Below, one piece after another: positions 9,801 to 22,400 of a DNA stretch of 64,000 nt (the stretch's first letter is position 1; every line of letters begins with the position of its first letter). The notes below the pieces were generated by a model, which worked only from the letters and a program-made list of their open reading frames with translations, did no database searches and was not told where the DNA came from. This stretch comes from Rachycentron canadum (taxonomy: Eukaryota; Chordata; Actinopteri; Carangiformes; Rachycentridae), in NCBI GenBank assembly GCA_038496675.1, contig CM076660.1:15880393-15944392 (forward strand). Reading direction: 5' to 3'. The translations under genes and the position numbers were made by a program.

Positions 9801-11982
9801 CGGCTGCTCAGACAAATCAGAAAGCCTTGGGAGACATCTTCCAGAATCAGTGGGGGCTTTCCTTCATCAATGAGCCCAACTTGGGGCCAGAAGCAGGAAG
9901 TGGGCAGGTGCCTGCAGAGGACAAAACTACTGTGGTCACACCTCAAAGCGAGTGTCAGGCTGTTGCAGCCAAGACTGCCCAGCCCTGCTTTGATGTTGGC
10001 CCGTCATTCTTAGAGCCTGGCACTTTGGCTCAAGACCCTGAGAAAAGGACTTGTGTCCCTTGCAATGTGTCTAATGCTTGTTCTTCTGCTTGTGTGATGA
10101 GTGAGGAGGAGAACAAGCTGCAGCCATGTGGCCAGGAAAAGACAAAAGTTGAGGCCAAGGGTACAGTTTCTGCTACTCCGGCCCCGGGTAAAGACAACGG
10201 TGCTAAGCCAGCACAGGGCCAGCTAACCACTTTGCTGTTTGGTTCATCGAAAGAACAGGCCCACTCTAAAGACATTGGCAGAAGGAGTAGCTGGGGGTCC
10301 TTTGATGTTAAAGCTGCTGTCACTTATCACACTAAAGGTAACTATAACTCTCTGCTCTGTTTATTAAATTGATTTGTCTAACCATTTAAGTTGTAATCCT
10401 TAAGTTTTCATTCACATGGTGAGACTTGTAGTTATTGCTGCTAACAGCAAGTCAATGTTTGTCAGAAATGCAACAAAGGAGCAATTGGTTTATCGGTTTG
10501 CAGTAAAAAAAACAAACTTGCATAATTTTAGTCCATCAATCATTACAACTGCAGCCTGATTGCTTGCTGAGCAAAGCACAAGTGGTTCATCACATGACAG
10601 CAGGACACTGTGACAGGTGTTGTAGGTGTGTAGCCTGTTGCCTACAACTCTTCGTCTAAGAGTTCACTGTGGCCATTCATTCATTTGTTCATTGTTGCTG
10701 TGCAAAAATTAATTATGCATTTTTGTTATAATTTGCATGTATAGAATTTTGTTGGCCAATCACAGTTAATCAATGTAATACAAAAGAGAAATGCTTATTT
10801 GACAGGTGGAGAGGTAAAAGCATTCCACTAATAATGTTAATACATTAAATGTTGCAGGACAAATGCTGCAATATCAAAAAATAAATAAAAATTTGTTTTA
10901 TATGAAACGCTGAAGGATTACTACTTTAACCACTGTCACAACTCAGGAGATTTTATATACCCAATGTGTAAAATAATAAATTCAAAAGAAATGCTTGAAT
11001 ATGGCTTTATTCCATATTTTATTAGTTATTTGTGACAAATTCAGATGCATAAATGATATTCACTTTGTTTACCTTCAACAGAAATGGAATCCATTTTCAA
11101 CTTACAAAAACAAGGTAATTAAATCTGTTCTTTTTTCCTAACATCGCTATTTTTAGAAATGTTTAGACAGTGAAGTCTTGTCAACAAGAACAGGATCAAG
11201 AAATGTACCAACCTAGAACCTATTATTAAGTCAAAAAAAAAAAAACACGAACAGTCAGATTAAGGTTACTTCCGTTCACAGATGGGCAGTTATACGTGGG
11301 CATATCAAGGTTGTAGAGTATGAAAGCCTGGTAATGGTTTGCCCATGACACTGGGTTGGTTACAGTTGATTTAGCATCCATGCATATCCTCTGACCGATT
11401 TTAATTCATAAATAGTGGTAACCTGCTGACTTGATGATCATACTGTAAACATGGAGAGGACACGTGCACAAATGCTGCATTAATGCCTTTGACATGCCTT
11501 TAGAGAACAGACAACAGCTGGAAAGTAAATCCTTGAAAGACAAAAGGACACATCTGTTTTTATTACTGCATGGCAAACCCATGGTGATCACCAGTCAAGT
11601 CACTGCTGAAGTTAGTGAGTGTGACACCGCTGTGGATGCTCCTCCAAATTGTCTATCTATCAATGCAGGCATGAGTTCAGTGACGTATCAGGCGTGATTT
11701 GCCAAATATTCAATCACAATCTAGACTGAAATAATCTGAGTTGTTGTTGTTGCTGGATATTAGATACTAGTGTTAATTTTTACTGTTATTTAACAAAAGA
11801 AGGCAAATTTTTCCTACAAAATATATTTTGAAATGGGTAAAACTGTGATTAAATTAATAAATGTCATTGTCAGTAACCTAACCCATAACTAAACCTTTTG
11901 TCTCCTCGTGTCTTTCCCCTCTGCTGTAGATCCAAAAAGAGTAGTGGTTTATGATGAAACCAAGGATGGACCTGATCAGTGA
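6687..11982 (+). CDS. nufip2: NUFIP2, FMRP-interacting RNA-binding protein (four exons, complete)
   Basis: NUFIP2 (82-FIP) binds RNA and FMRP, associates with ribosomes and stress granules, and is a cofactor of Roquin in mRNA repression; these roles are known for the family, not read from this sequence. Exons 6687-6834, 8643-10337, 11082-11114 and 11930-11982 give 642 residues, against about 695 in human. Blocks recalled from the human protein: QHQETQTKKTG at the exon-1 end, DNDGSGSEGGYTTPKKRKAR (about residues 162-181, basic, NLS-like), DSWTLFKPPPVFPVDNSSAK and KISYASKVKENLNK (about 284-320), LGDIFQNQWGLSFINEP (445-461), SSWGSFDVKAAVTYHTKE (from 598) and MESIFNLQKQDPKR near the end, finishing DGPDQ. 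The long His/Gln runs of the human N-terminus are almost absent, leaving a single HHH. The rest is low-complexity and Ser/Pro-rich. It lies between glra and msi2 and is convergent with msi2. Confidence 0.95.
6835..8642 (+). other. nufip2 intron 1
   Basis: 1808 bp. The first kilobase is CpG-rich and dense in GCTAGC-type palindromes (about 6853-6915, 7073-7098, 7392-7405, 7594-7608). A 16-bp perfect inverted repeat lies at 8489-8523. It ends with the acceptor CCCTTTCAG. No coding exon was seen. Confidence 0.8.
8489..8523. repeat. Perfect 16-bp inverted repeat, 3-nt loop
   Basis: TATCCCCACTTTAATA (8489-8504) is followed by TAC and its exact reverse complement (8508-8523). It lies within nufip2 intron 1 about 120 bp before exon 2. 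The loop is too short for a usual microRNA precursor. Confidence 0.9.
8643..10337 (+). CDS. nufip2: nufip2 exon 2 (main exon)
   Basis: 1695-nt exon encoding 88% of the protein. Acceptor CCCTTTCAG|GCAAT and donor AAAG|GTAACT, both splitting a codon after its first base. The reading frame is open from 8645 through the donor. It holds the basic PKKRKAR segment, the conserved DSWTLFKPPPVFP block and the WGSFD block. Confidence 0.95.
10338..11081 (+). other. nufip2 intron 2
   Basis: 744 bp, AT-rich, GTAACT to TTCAACAG. No feature recognised. Confidence 0.8.
11082..11114 (+). CDS. nufip2: nufip2 exon 3 (33-nt microexon)
   Basis: 33 nt between TTCAACAG and GTAATT. It encodes (E)MESIFNLQKQ(D), matching human EMESIWNLQKQD. 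The length is a multiple of three and both ends are phase 1, so it could be skipped in frame. Confidence 0.9.
11115..11929 (+). other. nufip2 intron 3
   Basis: 815 bp, AT-rich, ending in the pyrimidine-rich acceptor CTTTCCCCTCTGCTGTAG. Short reading frames around 11406-11697 run on both strands, lack splice support and look like chance. Confidence 0.8.
11930..11982 (+). CDS. nufip2: nufip2 exon 4, terminal coding exon
   Basis: 53 nt of coding sequence, (D)PKRVVVYDETKDGPDQ then TGA at 11980-11982. It matches the human end PKRIITYNEAMDSPDQ in length and pattern. Confidence 0.93.
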
Positions 11983-12168
11983 GGTAGATGGTCTACAGTA
12001 CTTACCTTCTTCTCTTCTGGGTGCTGCAGTTATCTACCTTGGAAATCATAAATCCTGTTGGATAGATAAAGTGACAACTGTGAAAACATTGATAGTTTAG
12101 CATGACAGATTTTCCTTGGAGTCTCGGGTGGAATAACAGACTTCTTTGGGGGCATCAGACAAACACAT

Positions 12169-12169
<1 letters not shown>

Positions 12170-12210
<41 letters not shown>
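12170..12210. repeat. (CA)n microsatellite
   Basis: About 20 CA units, followed by two TTACACAC-type interruptions. It lies in the nufip2 3' UTR. Confidence 0.95.
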
Positions 12211-12212
<2 letters not shown>

Positions 12213-13533
12213 ACACACACTTACACTCTGGAGGGATGTTAAAGGAGCTGATCGGTGCCTCTCCAACATGATGAATGGACACTTGCAACTTTAAGCTGTT
12301 TGTCTCATGGCTCTTTAAGGATGATGTTCGGGAGTTCAACAAAGGAAGGTGTCAAGGACTGCACCTCCCTAAGCCTTTATCCTGTTGAACTGCAGCAGCC
12401 GTCAGTCTGATTATGGGATGCCTCAGTCATTGTCTTTCTTCACGCATTCAAATGAGTTCATTGTAGATATGTTAGACGTTATACATACACATCTGTGTGC
12501 AAGCTTGAATTCATCGTGAACGAAAGGAGAACACACTTTGCAAAGAATGCCTTGAAGTTGTGGAATAAGGATCTTTGGAATCCTGTTAAACTGTAAGTTA
12601 AGTGGAAGCTCATAGGTGAGGCCCCATCCAGGAAGGGAGAACCTTGTCTTAAATCCTTTATGGGAAATCAGAGCCCAGAAATTAAATGCTTGCGTTTTCT
12701 TTTATACCATTTCGTCTGACCTAACATGAGTGTTATCTGCACTGCAGTATGACCCCAGAGCACAGGTACAGATGTGCCCAATTTGAGGGAAAGTGTTGCC
12801 CCTTCATTTCATTATTTTGCTTAAGATTTGAAACCAGGTCTCCGTTAAGAGAGAAACCTTTTAAGCTTTTCATACATTTCATGTAGATTGTTATCAGGTC
12901 AGTGCATACTGTTCTTAAATTCAAATTCATATACCTACTGATATATGAATTTTGACTTTAGGAAAAAGCTGAGTGACAAACTGTAAAGTAAACATTTCTT
13001 CCAAGAGGTCTTCTGTGTTTTGTGCTGTTTGTTCAGCAGCAAGACTCAGGATGTCCATACAGATTATTTTGCCTGCATTTCTGTCTAGTTCTACTCCTCT
13101 TGTCAAAGGAACGTGTGTTGCATTTTATGACTTTTTTTTTTTTTCCTGACTCAACATTTTGTCTTTACTTTTCGGTCTTATGGCATTGTATTTCTTGCAT
13201 GTTTACTGGTGGAAATGAATGAGTCAGAGGTCACTGTTCATCGCCACACAAAGATTACAGTAACACAACAACAATTGCAATACTAATCTAGGTTCCCCCG
13301 ACTAGCCACTTTGTCAAACTATGTTGAAATGTGAAAATGAGTTGTACTTTTATGTTTTACTGTGGATAACCTTTGCAAACCAGTGTGCAATAACACCATG
13401 TGATCCATGCAACGTGTGAAATGGATTATATGGTGCTACAAAATCATCACCCAAGGTTCTGATGTGGCCTGCAGTTCATTTGTTTGTTCAAAAATGTTTA
13501 AGGTGCATATTTCAGTTTGTTGCACGAGTGTTT

Positions 13534-13574
13534 TCTTTTTTTTTTTTTCTTTCTTTTTTTTTTTTTTTTTTTTC
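13534..13574. repeat. Poly(T) tract
   Basis: Roughly 40 bases, nearly all T with a few C, within the putative nufip2 3' UTR. Confidence 0.9.
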
Positions 13575-14146
13575 CTTTTTGCAAAAGAGTTTATGTTGAA
13601 GATCTAATTAAGTGAATGGAGCCCAAATTTGCTAACTGCTATCTGGCCACCTGTGACATCACTTTCATCACCAACTCCAAATCAGGATTGTTTTATTCAA
13701 CATAACAAAGAAACTGTCCAGGTTTCTTTGCTCTAGAAGATATGATTTGGTTAATGTGTGGATTAATAGCACTTTATGTAAACTAATTGCTTTTATCTTT
13801 TAATTACTAGAGAGATCTATATGTACTGACAAGAAATACTCCTTGAAAGAATGGCTTTGGGCTGTTACTTTTCAAAAAAAAAAATAAGTTGATAAATACA
13901 GAATTATTAAATGTAACTCAGGTAGTGTCGATAAAGCCATGACTATGTTAAATATTGTTTTTGCCAAATGGCCCCTGTCATGTAATGTTCTCAAAATTGG
14001 AAATGTTGAATTGGGAGTCCTATCATATAGAGTCTCATATGATGTTGTGACAAAACACCAAATAATTACTTTTGAGGAAAACGCTCATGGCATGCAAGGT
14101 GCTGTCATTTATCATTTTGGGCTCTAAAAGTGTTTATTTCCACTTT

Positions 14147-14211
14147 AAAAAAAACAAAACAAAAAAAAAAAACAAACAAACAAAACAAAAAAAACAGGAA
14201 AAAAAAAAAAG
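14147..14211. repeat. A-rich low-complexity tract
   Basis: AAAC- and AAAAC-type low-complexity run of about 65 bases. Confidence 0.85.
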
Positions 14212-15318
14212 CACATTGCTCCATGCGCTGTTTTCAATGTATACTAGACTAATCTTGCAATCTTTGATGGTTCATTTTCTTCCTCATGTGTTCATAGTGA
14301 AGCACCTCTTGATTTTATTATTGCTGAACATCAGTGGTGTTTTTATGGGGTAGCTACAATCTGGGAATAAGCTTTCAAGTACACTTCTTTCCACTGTGTC
14401 CTGATTAGGCTGCACTGCAGCTTGTACCCGTGTGCAGAGAGAGAAAGTCGTAACTGCGGCCGTGTTTTTGTACAAGTTGACATTTAACTTCCACGTCTAA
14501 TCACCGTCAGCTCTCTGGTATTTAAAATGCTTTGTTTTGGCTTCCACTGTATGGTGTATGATGGATGAGTGTGTTATCAGATGCTGCCCTCTGAATAAGA
14601 ACAATTGTGTCAGATATGGTTGATGAGGACGCAAGGGTATTTGAGGAGATGTTTCCCATTAGCATTTAGACTTTTATGTTATTCCGTGCTTGTGGAAATT
14701 GACATTTAATCTGGCATAAAGTTACACAAAACCCACAATTTAATTTATGATTGCCCATAATCCATAAACAAAGTGATATAATCAGGTTACCATGCAGTTA
14801 ATGCCAAATTGTTCAGGCTGAAAGCATTATCAGTGGACAGTGATGCATCTATAGGTTTCTAAATGTAAAACAGGGTGATCAAAATGAGTAGTATGTGATG
14901 TTACTGTAGTCTTACAATTAATTTTTTATTTTATTTTATTTTTTATTTTTTTTTAAATCTTGATGATATTTTTGCGTTGTTTTATGAGAGGATGGTCCTG
15001 ATACAGGGAAATCAGAGAGTCTCCCATCCTCCCACCCCAAGGCTCCTCTTTTTCAAGCACTTAATACAGCAAAAAGGCTATGTTGAATATGCATTTATAA
15101 AGATAGAACTTTTAGCATTGTAGCCTGCAAACCAAAAACAGGTTCTTGAAGCTGAGTAGATGTTTAATCAGTGACAGGGGGAGGGGGTTAAGTGACTGAC
15201 TGTTGGTGTGTGGACACAGAAAAGCCTGGACATGTGGAGTTTATACTCTCACCCCCTCAGGATGTGCAATCACCTCAAGGATGCTGAAGCAGGCTTCCAG
15301 GTTGAGTGGAGAGTTTGG

Positions 15319-15322
<4 letters not shown>

Positions 15323-15350
<28 letters not shown>
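15323..15350. repeat. Poly(T) tract
   Basis: Uninterrupted run of about 28 T. Confidence 0.95.
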
Positions 15351-16265
15351 GGTGAGTGTGTGCATAGCGAGTTCTTCCTATTATATGCAAGTTCCTCATA
15401 TATTTTGCCCCCCCCCCAATTGTTTCATGTTCAGGTGCCTGTGTGAAAAAACTATACTTTTACAGCAATTTTGATTGTTTAAAATCTGCTTCCAGCATAT
15501 ATCCGTGCCATTTTTCTTTCTTCTTGTTTTTTTTTTTTTTTGTAACATGCAATGCTGTTTAAGTTTTCTCACAGCTAATCCTAATTTCTTCTTTTAAGTG
15601 ACATGGACGCAGCTGAAAGCAATGAGCATTTTATGTGTTTGTAGGTTTTGAAATTTTCATGGCTTGTGTTCAGAACTGTGTGACCTAAAGCCAAAATCAG
15701 TTTGAATGGGACAGATGACAGCCGCTCGCTGGTGTATACTCATACCAGTCTATTGTCAAGTTCATGTCTGAAGTAGCACATAATTAATTTGAATTGATTT
15801 AACAAATTAATGTTTTAACATGTTTTAAAAACGTTTTATTTTTGAGTTATAATCTAATTTATCAATAGATGCACAAGTAGGACGAGTCTAAAAGGAATAA
15901 ATGATACAGAAAATCAAGATGTCTCATTTTTGATCAGTTGTAGATGATTTAGTTATTGATTAAGGCTGTTGTAGACATTTTTTCCCCCCAATAGCACCAG
16001 TGTTAATATATTTGAAGTTACTCTTTTCCAGCAGATTTTATACAAATTACTTTAATGCATTTCGTCAGATAGTTGTGATGGAGTGATGACATTGAAATAC
16101 ACTGCATCCCAGAGTTTCTCTTAATATATTTTTATTTGTCGTAGTGTTGTTGATCATGTTGTGTGGGGGAGTGAGGTATTAATGTGCAGTTCAACAACTC
16201 TGAATCTGCTTTCGCCAAAGGTACACTACTCAGATATTCAGCTACTGAATGGCAAACGCACAGAC

Positions 16266-16296
16266 GGGGGTGGGGTCGGGGTTGGGGGGGGCGGGG
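16266..16296 (+). other. G-quadruplex-forming run
   Basis: Five G tracts of 5, 4, 4, 8 and 4 separated by loops of 1-2 bases. It is on the plus strand, so the putative nufip2 3' UTR RNA would carry it. Few sequences in the window meet the four-tract, short-loop rule this well. Confidence 0.85.
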
Positions 16297-18078
16297 TTGT
16301 TGATGATGTCATAACCAGCTTCCTGACATCATGCTGACTGTGGAGGAGTTTTATTGAAGAGAAGTCACTACTGTAGCAGCTGAATGTCACTTTGAGTGCG
16401 GTGTTATACAGTGAGAGAGGAGAAATCTTAAAAGATAAAACAAATACCGAAAGTGCTGCTTCTTCATCCAGTAATCAGTCGTCTGTAATGGGAAATGCTG
16501 GACTTGGTGTTTGTGCTCGACTTAAAAAAAACAAAAAAGAAAAAAAAACTGTCCCTCCTTTAAACTGTCGTTGCCTCTTGTGGAACTGTTTTTGTTTAGG
16601 GGGCTTTTAGTTGTTTTATCCAATGACTCCAGAGAGGTACAGTGTTTCTGATTCCACACATGGGGCGAAAACCTGGGCAATGTGTCTTTAGAGGGAGGTG
16701 ATAATGTTGTGCCGAGTCATCTTTTTGTTTTGTTTCTCTGTCATCTCAAATGGCTGTTGTAGTTGTTTTTTTTTTTTTTGTTTTGTTTTGTTTGTTTTTT
16801 TTAAAGTCTGCTCCTCATTTTATCACTTTTACACCTCTTGCCCCCTAAAATAAGAGGCAATAGCATTTTTTTTTTCTCAGAAGTCTTACAGGTTGACTTT
16901 TTAAGTGAGCAGTCAGATTATTTAATTTTTTGTTTTAAATTTAACAGAAGTGTCACATTACAATGTTTTTTTTTTTTTTAAAGCATGATAATAACCCTCA
17001 AATTCCAATGTAATAGTCAATTAAAAAAAAAGAAAACTCCAGTGTTCACAATTTTAGTTTCCATTAAAATGTCAAATTTTCATGAAGAATTCAGTGTTTT
17101 GTGTCTGTTGGTTTCTGTGTGTTATTCCTGTCATTCATTTGGACTGAAAAGTTCATCTTCATCACAGGCACTCACTCATCATTAATCCAGATGTCACCTT
17201 ATCAGTGAATATCATGTGGAATTTAGTGTATTTACCTAAGCACTGCAGTTTTCAAGCTAATTCATACTTTTACCACATTTCAGAGGGAACTATCATACTT
17301 TTTATTCCACCACATTTATTTTGAGGTTTCTAGTTACTTTACTGATTCAATTTATACAAAACTCACAGTGTGAAGAACATCATAAATCCACAGATGGATG
17401 GATAGATTTTTGAGGGGCAGCATTTTCCCCGATTGTGATTTTAATTTGCACAAACCAATTGAAACACAGTAAACCTAGGGGCCATTGAGGCTCCTGGAGA
17501 TCTGGGCTGGAATTGGTGTTTATGATTATTTATATTAAATATGAAACGGTGAGATACAAAGTATGAAAAATCTTGAGGTGGTGAAAAGATTCATTGCTGA
17601 TAATCTAAACTACCTACAGTAAAATCTCAGGGACACTAAGTTTAAATCAGACCCAACTATCAAATTCACCTCTCTGGTTTTTATTAGATGGAAAGTTTGG
17701 CAACTTATTCAAAAGTTAAATGTAATTAAATTGTTTGGTTGCAAACACCAAGAAAAACTGCAGATCGGACTGGACACACTCCAATTGGCCGACATCTCTC
17801 TCTGCTTTACTTTGCAGTCGACAGCATTTGGAAGGAAATGCTCCTGTTCGGTGACTGATGAGCTCAGAGTCACTCTCTGCATTAGTAGAAGCCATGTGGT
17901 CATAATGAGCTCAGTTTGATCCAAAGGCCTTAAGGGAGCTGCTTTATCATCATCAGTGAGCAAAGAGGCTGTGTTGTTCAAAGACGCCACCTTGTGGATA
18001 AAAAATTACCACACATGAACTGAGACAAACCAGTTCAATCACAGCACAGCTCAACTCAGACTGAATCTGTAATATTTT

Positions 18079-18113
<35 letters not shown>
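18079..18113. repeat. (AC)n(AT)n compound microsatellite
   Basis: About 11 AC units then about 6 AT units, directly abutting the left end of the Tc1-like element. Confidence 0.95.
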
Positions 18114-19055
18114 CAGTACTGTGCAAAAGTCTTAGGTCACCCATAGATTAGTTATTTTAGCAATGCTATAATGACCATATATAATTATTTCTCACTCTCT
18201 CAGGAAATGTGTATGCAGTATTAAAAAACAGAAAAAACAGCTTCTACAGGCTAAAGTGTCAAGTATTCAGTGTGACATGTGCCCCCCTTACACTGGAGCA
18301 ATAACAGGAGCCTGGCTCTAAAAGCTAAATGGAATGAGGCCTGATTAATGTAATTGTTTACACTTGTATTTGTCAACTATTTCATGTCAAAATGATGCTG
18401 TGAAAACTTTCAATCACATAATCTCATTCAAAATAACAGAATTTAACAGACATAAAATCATATTTTTTTGTATCAGCAAGGCCACTGTCAAAGGAAGCAA
18501 ACTGGATGCTTTAAACTTGAATTTGTCACTCTATAATAGTCTTTGTGAGCTTTATTTTTGGGTCCAATCGTGGACAACATGTGAGCAGAAGAGTTGGAGA
18601 GAGATGGAAGAATGAGCTTGTGGCCCTCAGTGAAACATGGTGGAGGGTCTGTCCTGGTCTGGGGCTGCATTTCTGCCAATGGTGTTGGTGATATTGTCTG
18701 AGAGCCTGAGAGCTGAATATTATAGAGGCAGTATGGGATCACCTGTACAGAGAAAGAAATAAAAGATAGCCTAAATCTAAAGAAGAACTCTAGGAAGTGC
18801 TGAAAAAAGATTACTTCAAAAAACTTCAGGACAGTCTCCCCAGAAGAGTTTAAGAAGAAGTTAGCGCCAATGGAGGTCACACTAAATACTGACTTTTACC
18901 TGTAGAATCCATTTTGTTCTAAAAATTGTGGGGGTTTTTTTTTCCAATTTTGTGTACATATTTTCTGTTTGTATCTTAATAAAGAGATTGAAATATAAAT
19001 ATGGCTGGTCATCAAAACAAGGCTAGTGGTGACCTAACACTTGTGTCTGTGTTGT
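18114..19055 (+). mobile_element. Degraded Tc1/mariner-like DNA transposon
   Basis: The left end reads CAGTACTGTGCAAAAGTCTT then AGGTCACC, preceded by the TA target. The right end (19028-19055) is its degraded inverted copy, beginning GGTGACCTAA. Inside, 18630-18698 encodes VKHGGGSVLVWGCISANG, the classic Tc1 transposase block around the second catalytic Asp region. Stops and frameshifts interrupt the rest, and no first-Asp or DNA-binding region is intact. The length of about 940 bp is below the usual 1.2-1.6 kb, so it is internally deleted and non-autonomous. Confidence 0.85.
18630..18698 (+). pseudogene. Tc1 transposase fragment
   Basis: A 23-codon stretch, VKHGGGSVLVWGCISANG onward, typical of Tc1 transposases and interrupted on both sides by stops. 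It is a relic, not a gene. Confidence 0.8.
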
Positions 19056-19261
19056 GTGTATGTGTGTATTAGTGAGAGAGAACACAAGTCTTGAAATATT
19101 TTTTGCAACTAGTATAAAACCTAGAATGATATTGTCTGCCATTGACACTGCAGGTGGTGTATTCACCACAAACACACACAGACACACATTTTTTCACTCT
19201 GTCCATGGAATTGAACCAGTGTTTACTGCCACCCCCTCAATTTTACCTTGATTACTGTGTA

Positions 19262-19440
19262 CTTCACAGAGGCCACATGGAGCTCGATGGTTAGTGCACT
19301 GGTGAGAGATTGTCCACTATGATGGAAGGTCACTAAAAGGTTTGATCTTTGTATCAACAATTCATCTCTGCTGAGGGGTTTCTGAACAAGATGTTGAACT
19401 CCTTCTCACTTCAGCACTGCTGCAAAAAGGATGAGGACTC
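19262..19440 (+). mobile_element. tRNA-like SINE remnant
   Basis: It contains a box-A-like GATGGTTAGTGCACTGG, a box-B-like AGGTTTGATCTTTG about 45 bases on, and then a tail resembling common teleost SINE bodies (CTGCTGAGGGGTTTCTGAAC, AAGATGTTGAACTCC). It is followed by an A run at 19459. It is divergent, and the family was assigned by eye only. Confidence 0.5.
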
Positions 19441-22400
19441 AGTGACCCTTTTGGCAAAGAAAAAAAAATGGTGACAAGCAAAGAAAACAATGTCTTTACA
19501 AGAGGGAGAAGATGCTGCAGAACTAAACAATAGAAAAGCTTCTGTTGTATTAAAATACAAATACCAGAAAACATGAACACAATATACAGTATGTGATGCA
19601 ACAACTAGAGAAGACACTTGTAAATGACAAATGCCTGATTACGGCAGGACTTCTACCAATATAAAAATTATATCAAAATAAGTCTTTTTTTTTAATTTAA
19701 ATTAGAATTTCATTATTCCACTATTTAGATTTATTTCAGTCTTAAGATTTGCTTCCACAGTCAGTGAATAAACAAACCATAACTGTGTAATAATAAATAA
19801 TAAATGATACTATGAAATTAAATCTATGTCATAGAAGCTTTACTGGTTGTGGTCATCAGTGGTGAAAACATATTCACTATTTACTTCAAAAAAAAAAAAA
19901 AAAAAATTGCCAGTGACCCCCAGGGCTCACAGGTAATCTGGATAATCTGTGAGAAAAGGGGTAACAAAACAAAACAAACAAGTTGTGCTATAAGTCTTAA
20001 CCAGTTTTATTCATTTTTAATGTTGCATATCTGTAGAATATTTGATTATTTCACCCTTTTGAGCCACAAATCCATTTAAATTAATTTTAAGTTTTAGTTA
20101 GTTTTAGTTAGTAGTTTTTTTTAAAAAAAAGTTAAAATTCATAGACATTTGAAAGTTGACGAACTGTTTCTTCATAATGAGTCAAAGCTGAAAAGGTTGG
20201 ATACAGAAGTTTAATTCTTTACATTGCATTTGTATTTTACAAGCTTATGGATTTTATGTAAAAACTTTTTATGTAAACCAACAGCTATCAAAATGAAAAT
20301 GTATTAAGTAGTAATAGTAATACTTACCTAAATACAGTAGTTGAGTAAAAGAACTTATATGTTGTTCTTCACCAAGCAAGAATAGAGCATTAAAACTAAA
20401 AGCTTACTCATCAATGCAGGACAGTTTTTCTACTTAAAAGTAATCAAGTGAAGAAAGAAATGCAAAAAATGTTTCAAGTCAGGTAAAAATTCAGAAGGAA
20501 CGGTGAAATGTTTTGTGATTGATTTGACCCACAGGATGAAAGATTTCATTAGGAAACCACATTTGCATTCTGCTCGAACGGGGCTGTTGAACATGGATCT
20601 TCAATGTGGCAGAGAACGTCAGCTATGACACTAAATGACCAGTTCTTCTAAACCCATGTGCAACTATGCATCTGTTATCAGCGCTCATGTTTTTGTGAAG
20701 ATGTTCTGTAATCCATGGTCTTTTCCCTCTGTTGCATTTGGTTTGGTTTCATAAGTTCCAACAGCAGAAACGTGATATATGACATTTCTCAGTTGAGCAG
20801 GTCAAGAACTGTTTTATAGAGCCATTTTTCTATTGAAAGCCCTCACACATTTTGATGAGTCGTTACATGCTGTTCATTCTTGACAGAAACCAGGAGCAGT
20901 GTATCACCCGAGTGCATCTCCTGCTTTCTAGGATGAATACATCAGCTCTGACCAGACAGTCCCTGACATTTAGTGATCTGTGATGATCACCATAAACCTT
21001 AAATCATCAAATGTCAGACTGAAGCACTTTCCAGAGTTTGCAACTGATCTGATGTACTGGGGGGCTGAATAACGTTAAGTGCATAGCTCATATTTCAGTG
21101 TCAATGGTGCTCTCTTCATACATTTATATTTTAGAAACATACATTCTTTCAATAATTTTAATTTGTATTCTTGAGAGCCACATCATTGAGATGATTTGAA
21201 ACCAACCTCCAACATTATGTTTCTGGATGACCATATAGTGTATGGGGTATGAGATAAATATAAAATATTGTTATTGAATCATTGGTAATAGACACCAGAG
21301 GTGAGCTTCATGAGCAACAAAGACATGTCCCTCTGGCTGATTTCACAGGTTGACGCCAACTGAGACACCGCCTAGAGTATAAACACTGCCATCATCTCTC
21401 CAATTAGCAAATTAGCTACTTGGAGGCTCGATAAATTTGATACACATGCCCCCTCAGGACTACCTGTGATAACTTTGATAATCCCTTCACCCACACTTGA
21501 CACACTTGTGGCTAGTGTAGCCTCAAGCCTCTAGCCTAAAGGAGAATTTCTCATTTTTCAGACATGTAGTCTTCATAACCAACAGAGTTTAGGCATCTCC
21601 CCCTGGAGCCACAGAAAACTTTTTTCACATATGCAGTTGTAGCCCCTAAGGCTGGTGAACATACTTTGATGAGTGACATTGGTAGAGTTGAACTTTGATT
21701 TTTCATCCAAAACCATCACCAGGTTAAAAGAAATCAGTTTGTTCAACTGTTGCTGTTGGTTTGTGGCTAAACACCTGTAAAGTTAATGACATTCTCATTC
21801 CTACAAATGATGCCTAAAATATTAGGCTAATTTTGGACATGATATATTTTGCCTGTGAGGTAAAGGGGCTCTGTAAGATTCTTATTGTAAGCTGCAAAAG
21901 AGGAGGCTGATACATGCTCGTCCTTATAAGGCTCAGTGAAATCCTGTCATTATGCACTGGCTGCAATCATCCATCACAAATGTGTCCATGTATTTAAGGT
22001 CAGTGGTCTCAGAAACATACAGTATGTCTGTTCATCAATTAACTTGCTTTCTATGCATGTAATCCCACAAGGCTGTGCATTCATTTCCTGTTTACTTGCT
22101 CTTCTCAGAGTCCACTAAGAAAGTTATAAAAGACTTGGGAATCCATATGCATAGGACACTGTGACACAGGCGTCGTCTTAGCTCTGCACTGCAAAGATCA
22201 AGGTTTAAATGATTGAAATCAGACATGAGAAAACAGTGATACTGTAGCTCAAAATATATAAAACAAGTACATGATGAGACAATGTGCCCTGTGGTGCATC
22301 CACATGATCTGAACGGCAGGGCACCAGTGCTGCCTCAAGACTGTGGCATGTGCAGCTGGCCTGCTGATGACTTCCTTTTGGTCATCAGTAATATTCTCTG

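Larger units (their letters stand above)
11983..17700 (+). other. nufip2: nufip2 3' UTR (extent uncertain)
   Basis: No coding gene is seen for several kilobases after the stop. The plus strand has many long T runs (for example 13534-13574, 15323-15350, 16766-16803). A long 3' UTR is also typical of mammalian NUFIP2. One candidate polyadenylation signal is AATAAA at 15896-15901; later ones exist, including one inside the Tc1-like element at 18978-18983. The distal boundary is a guess. Confidence 0.5.

Noticed and set aside
12030..12269. Minus-strand frame with Cys-Val repeats
   Set aside because: Translation of the (CA)n microsatellite in the nufip2 3' UTR.
18488..18880. 130-codon minus-strand frame
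   Set aside because: Antisense of the Tc1-like element, no independent support.
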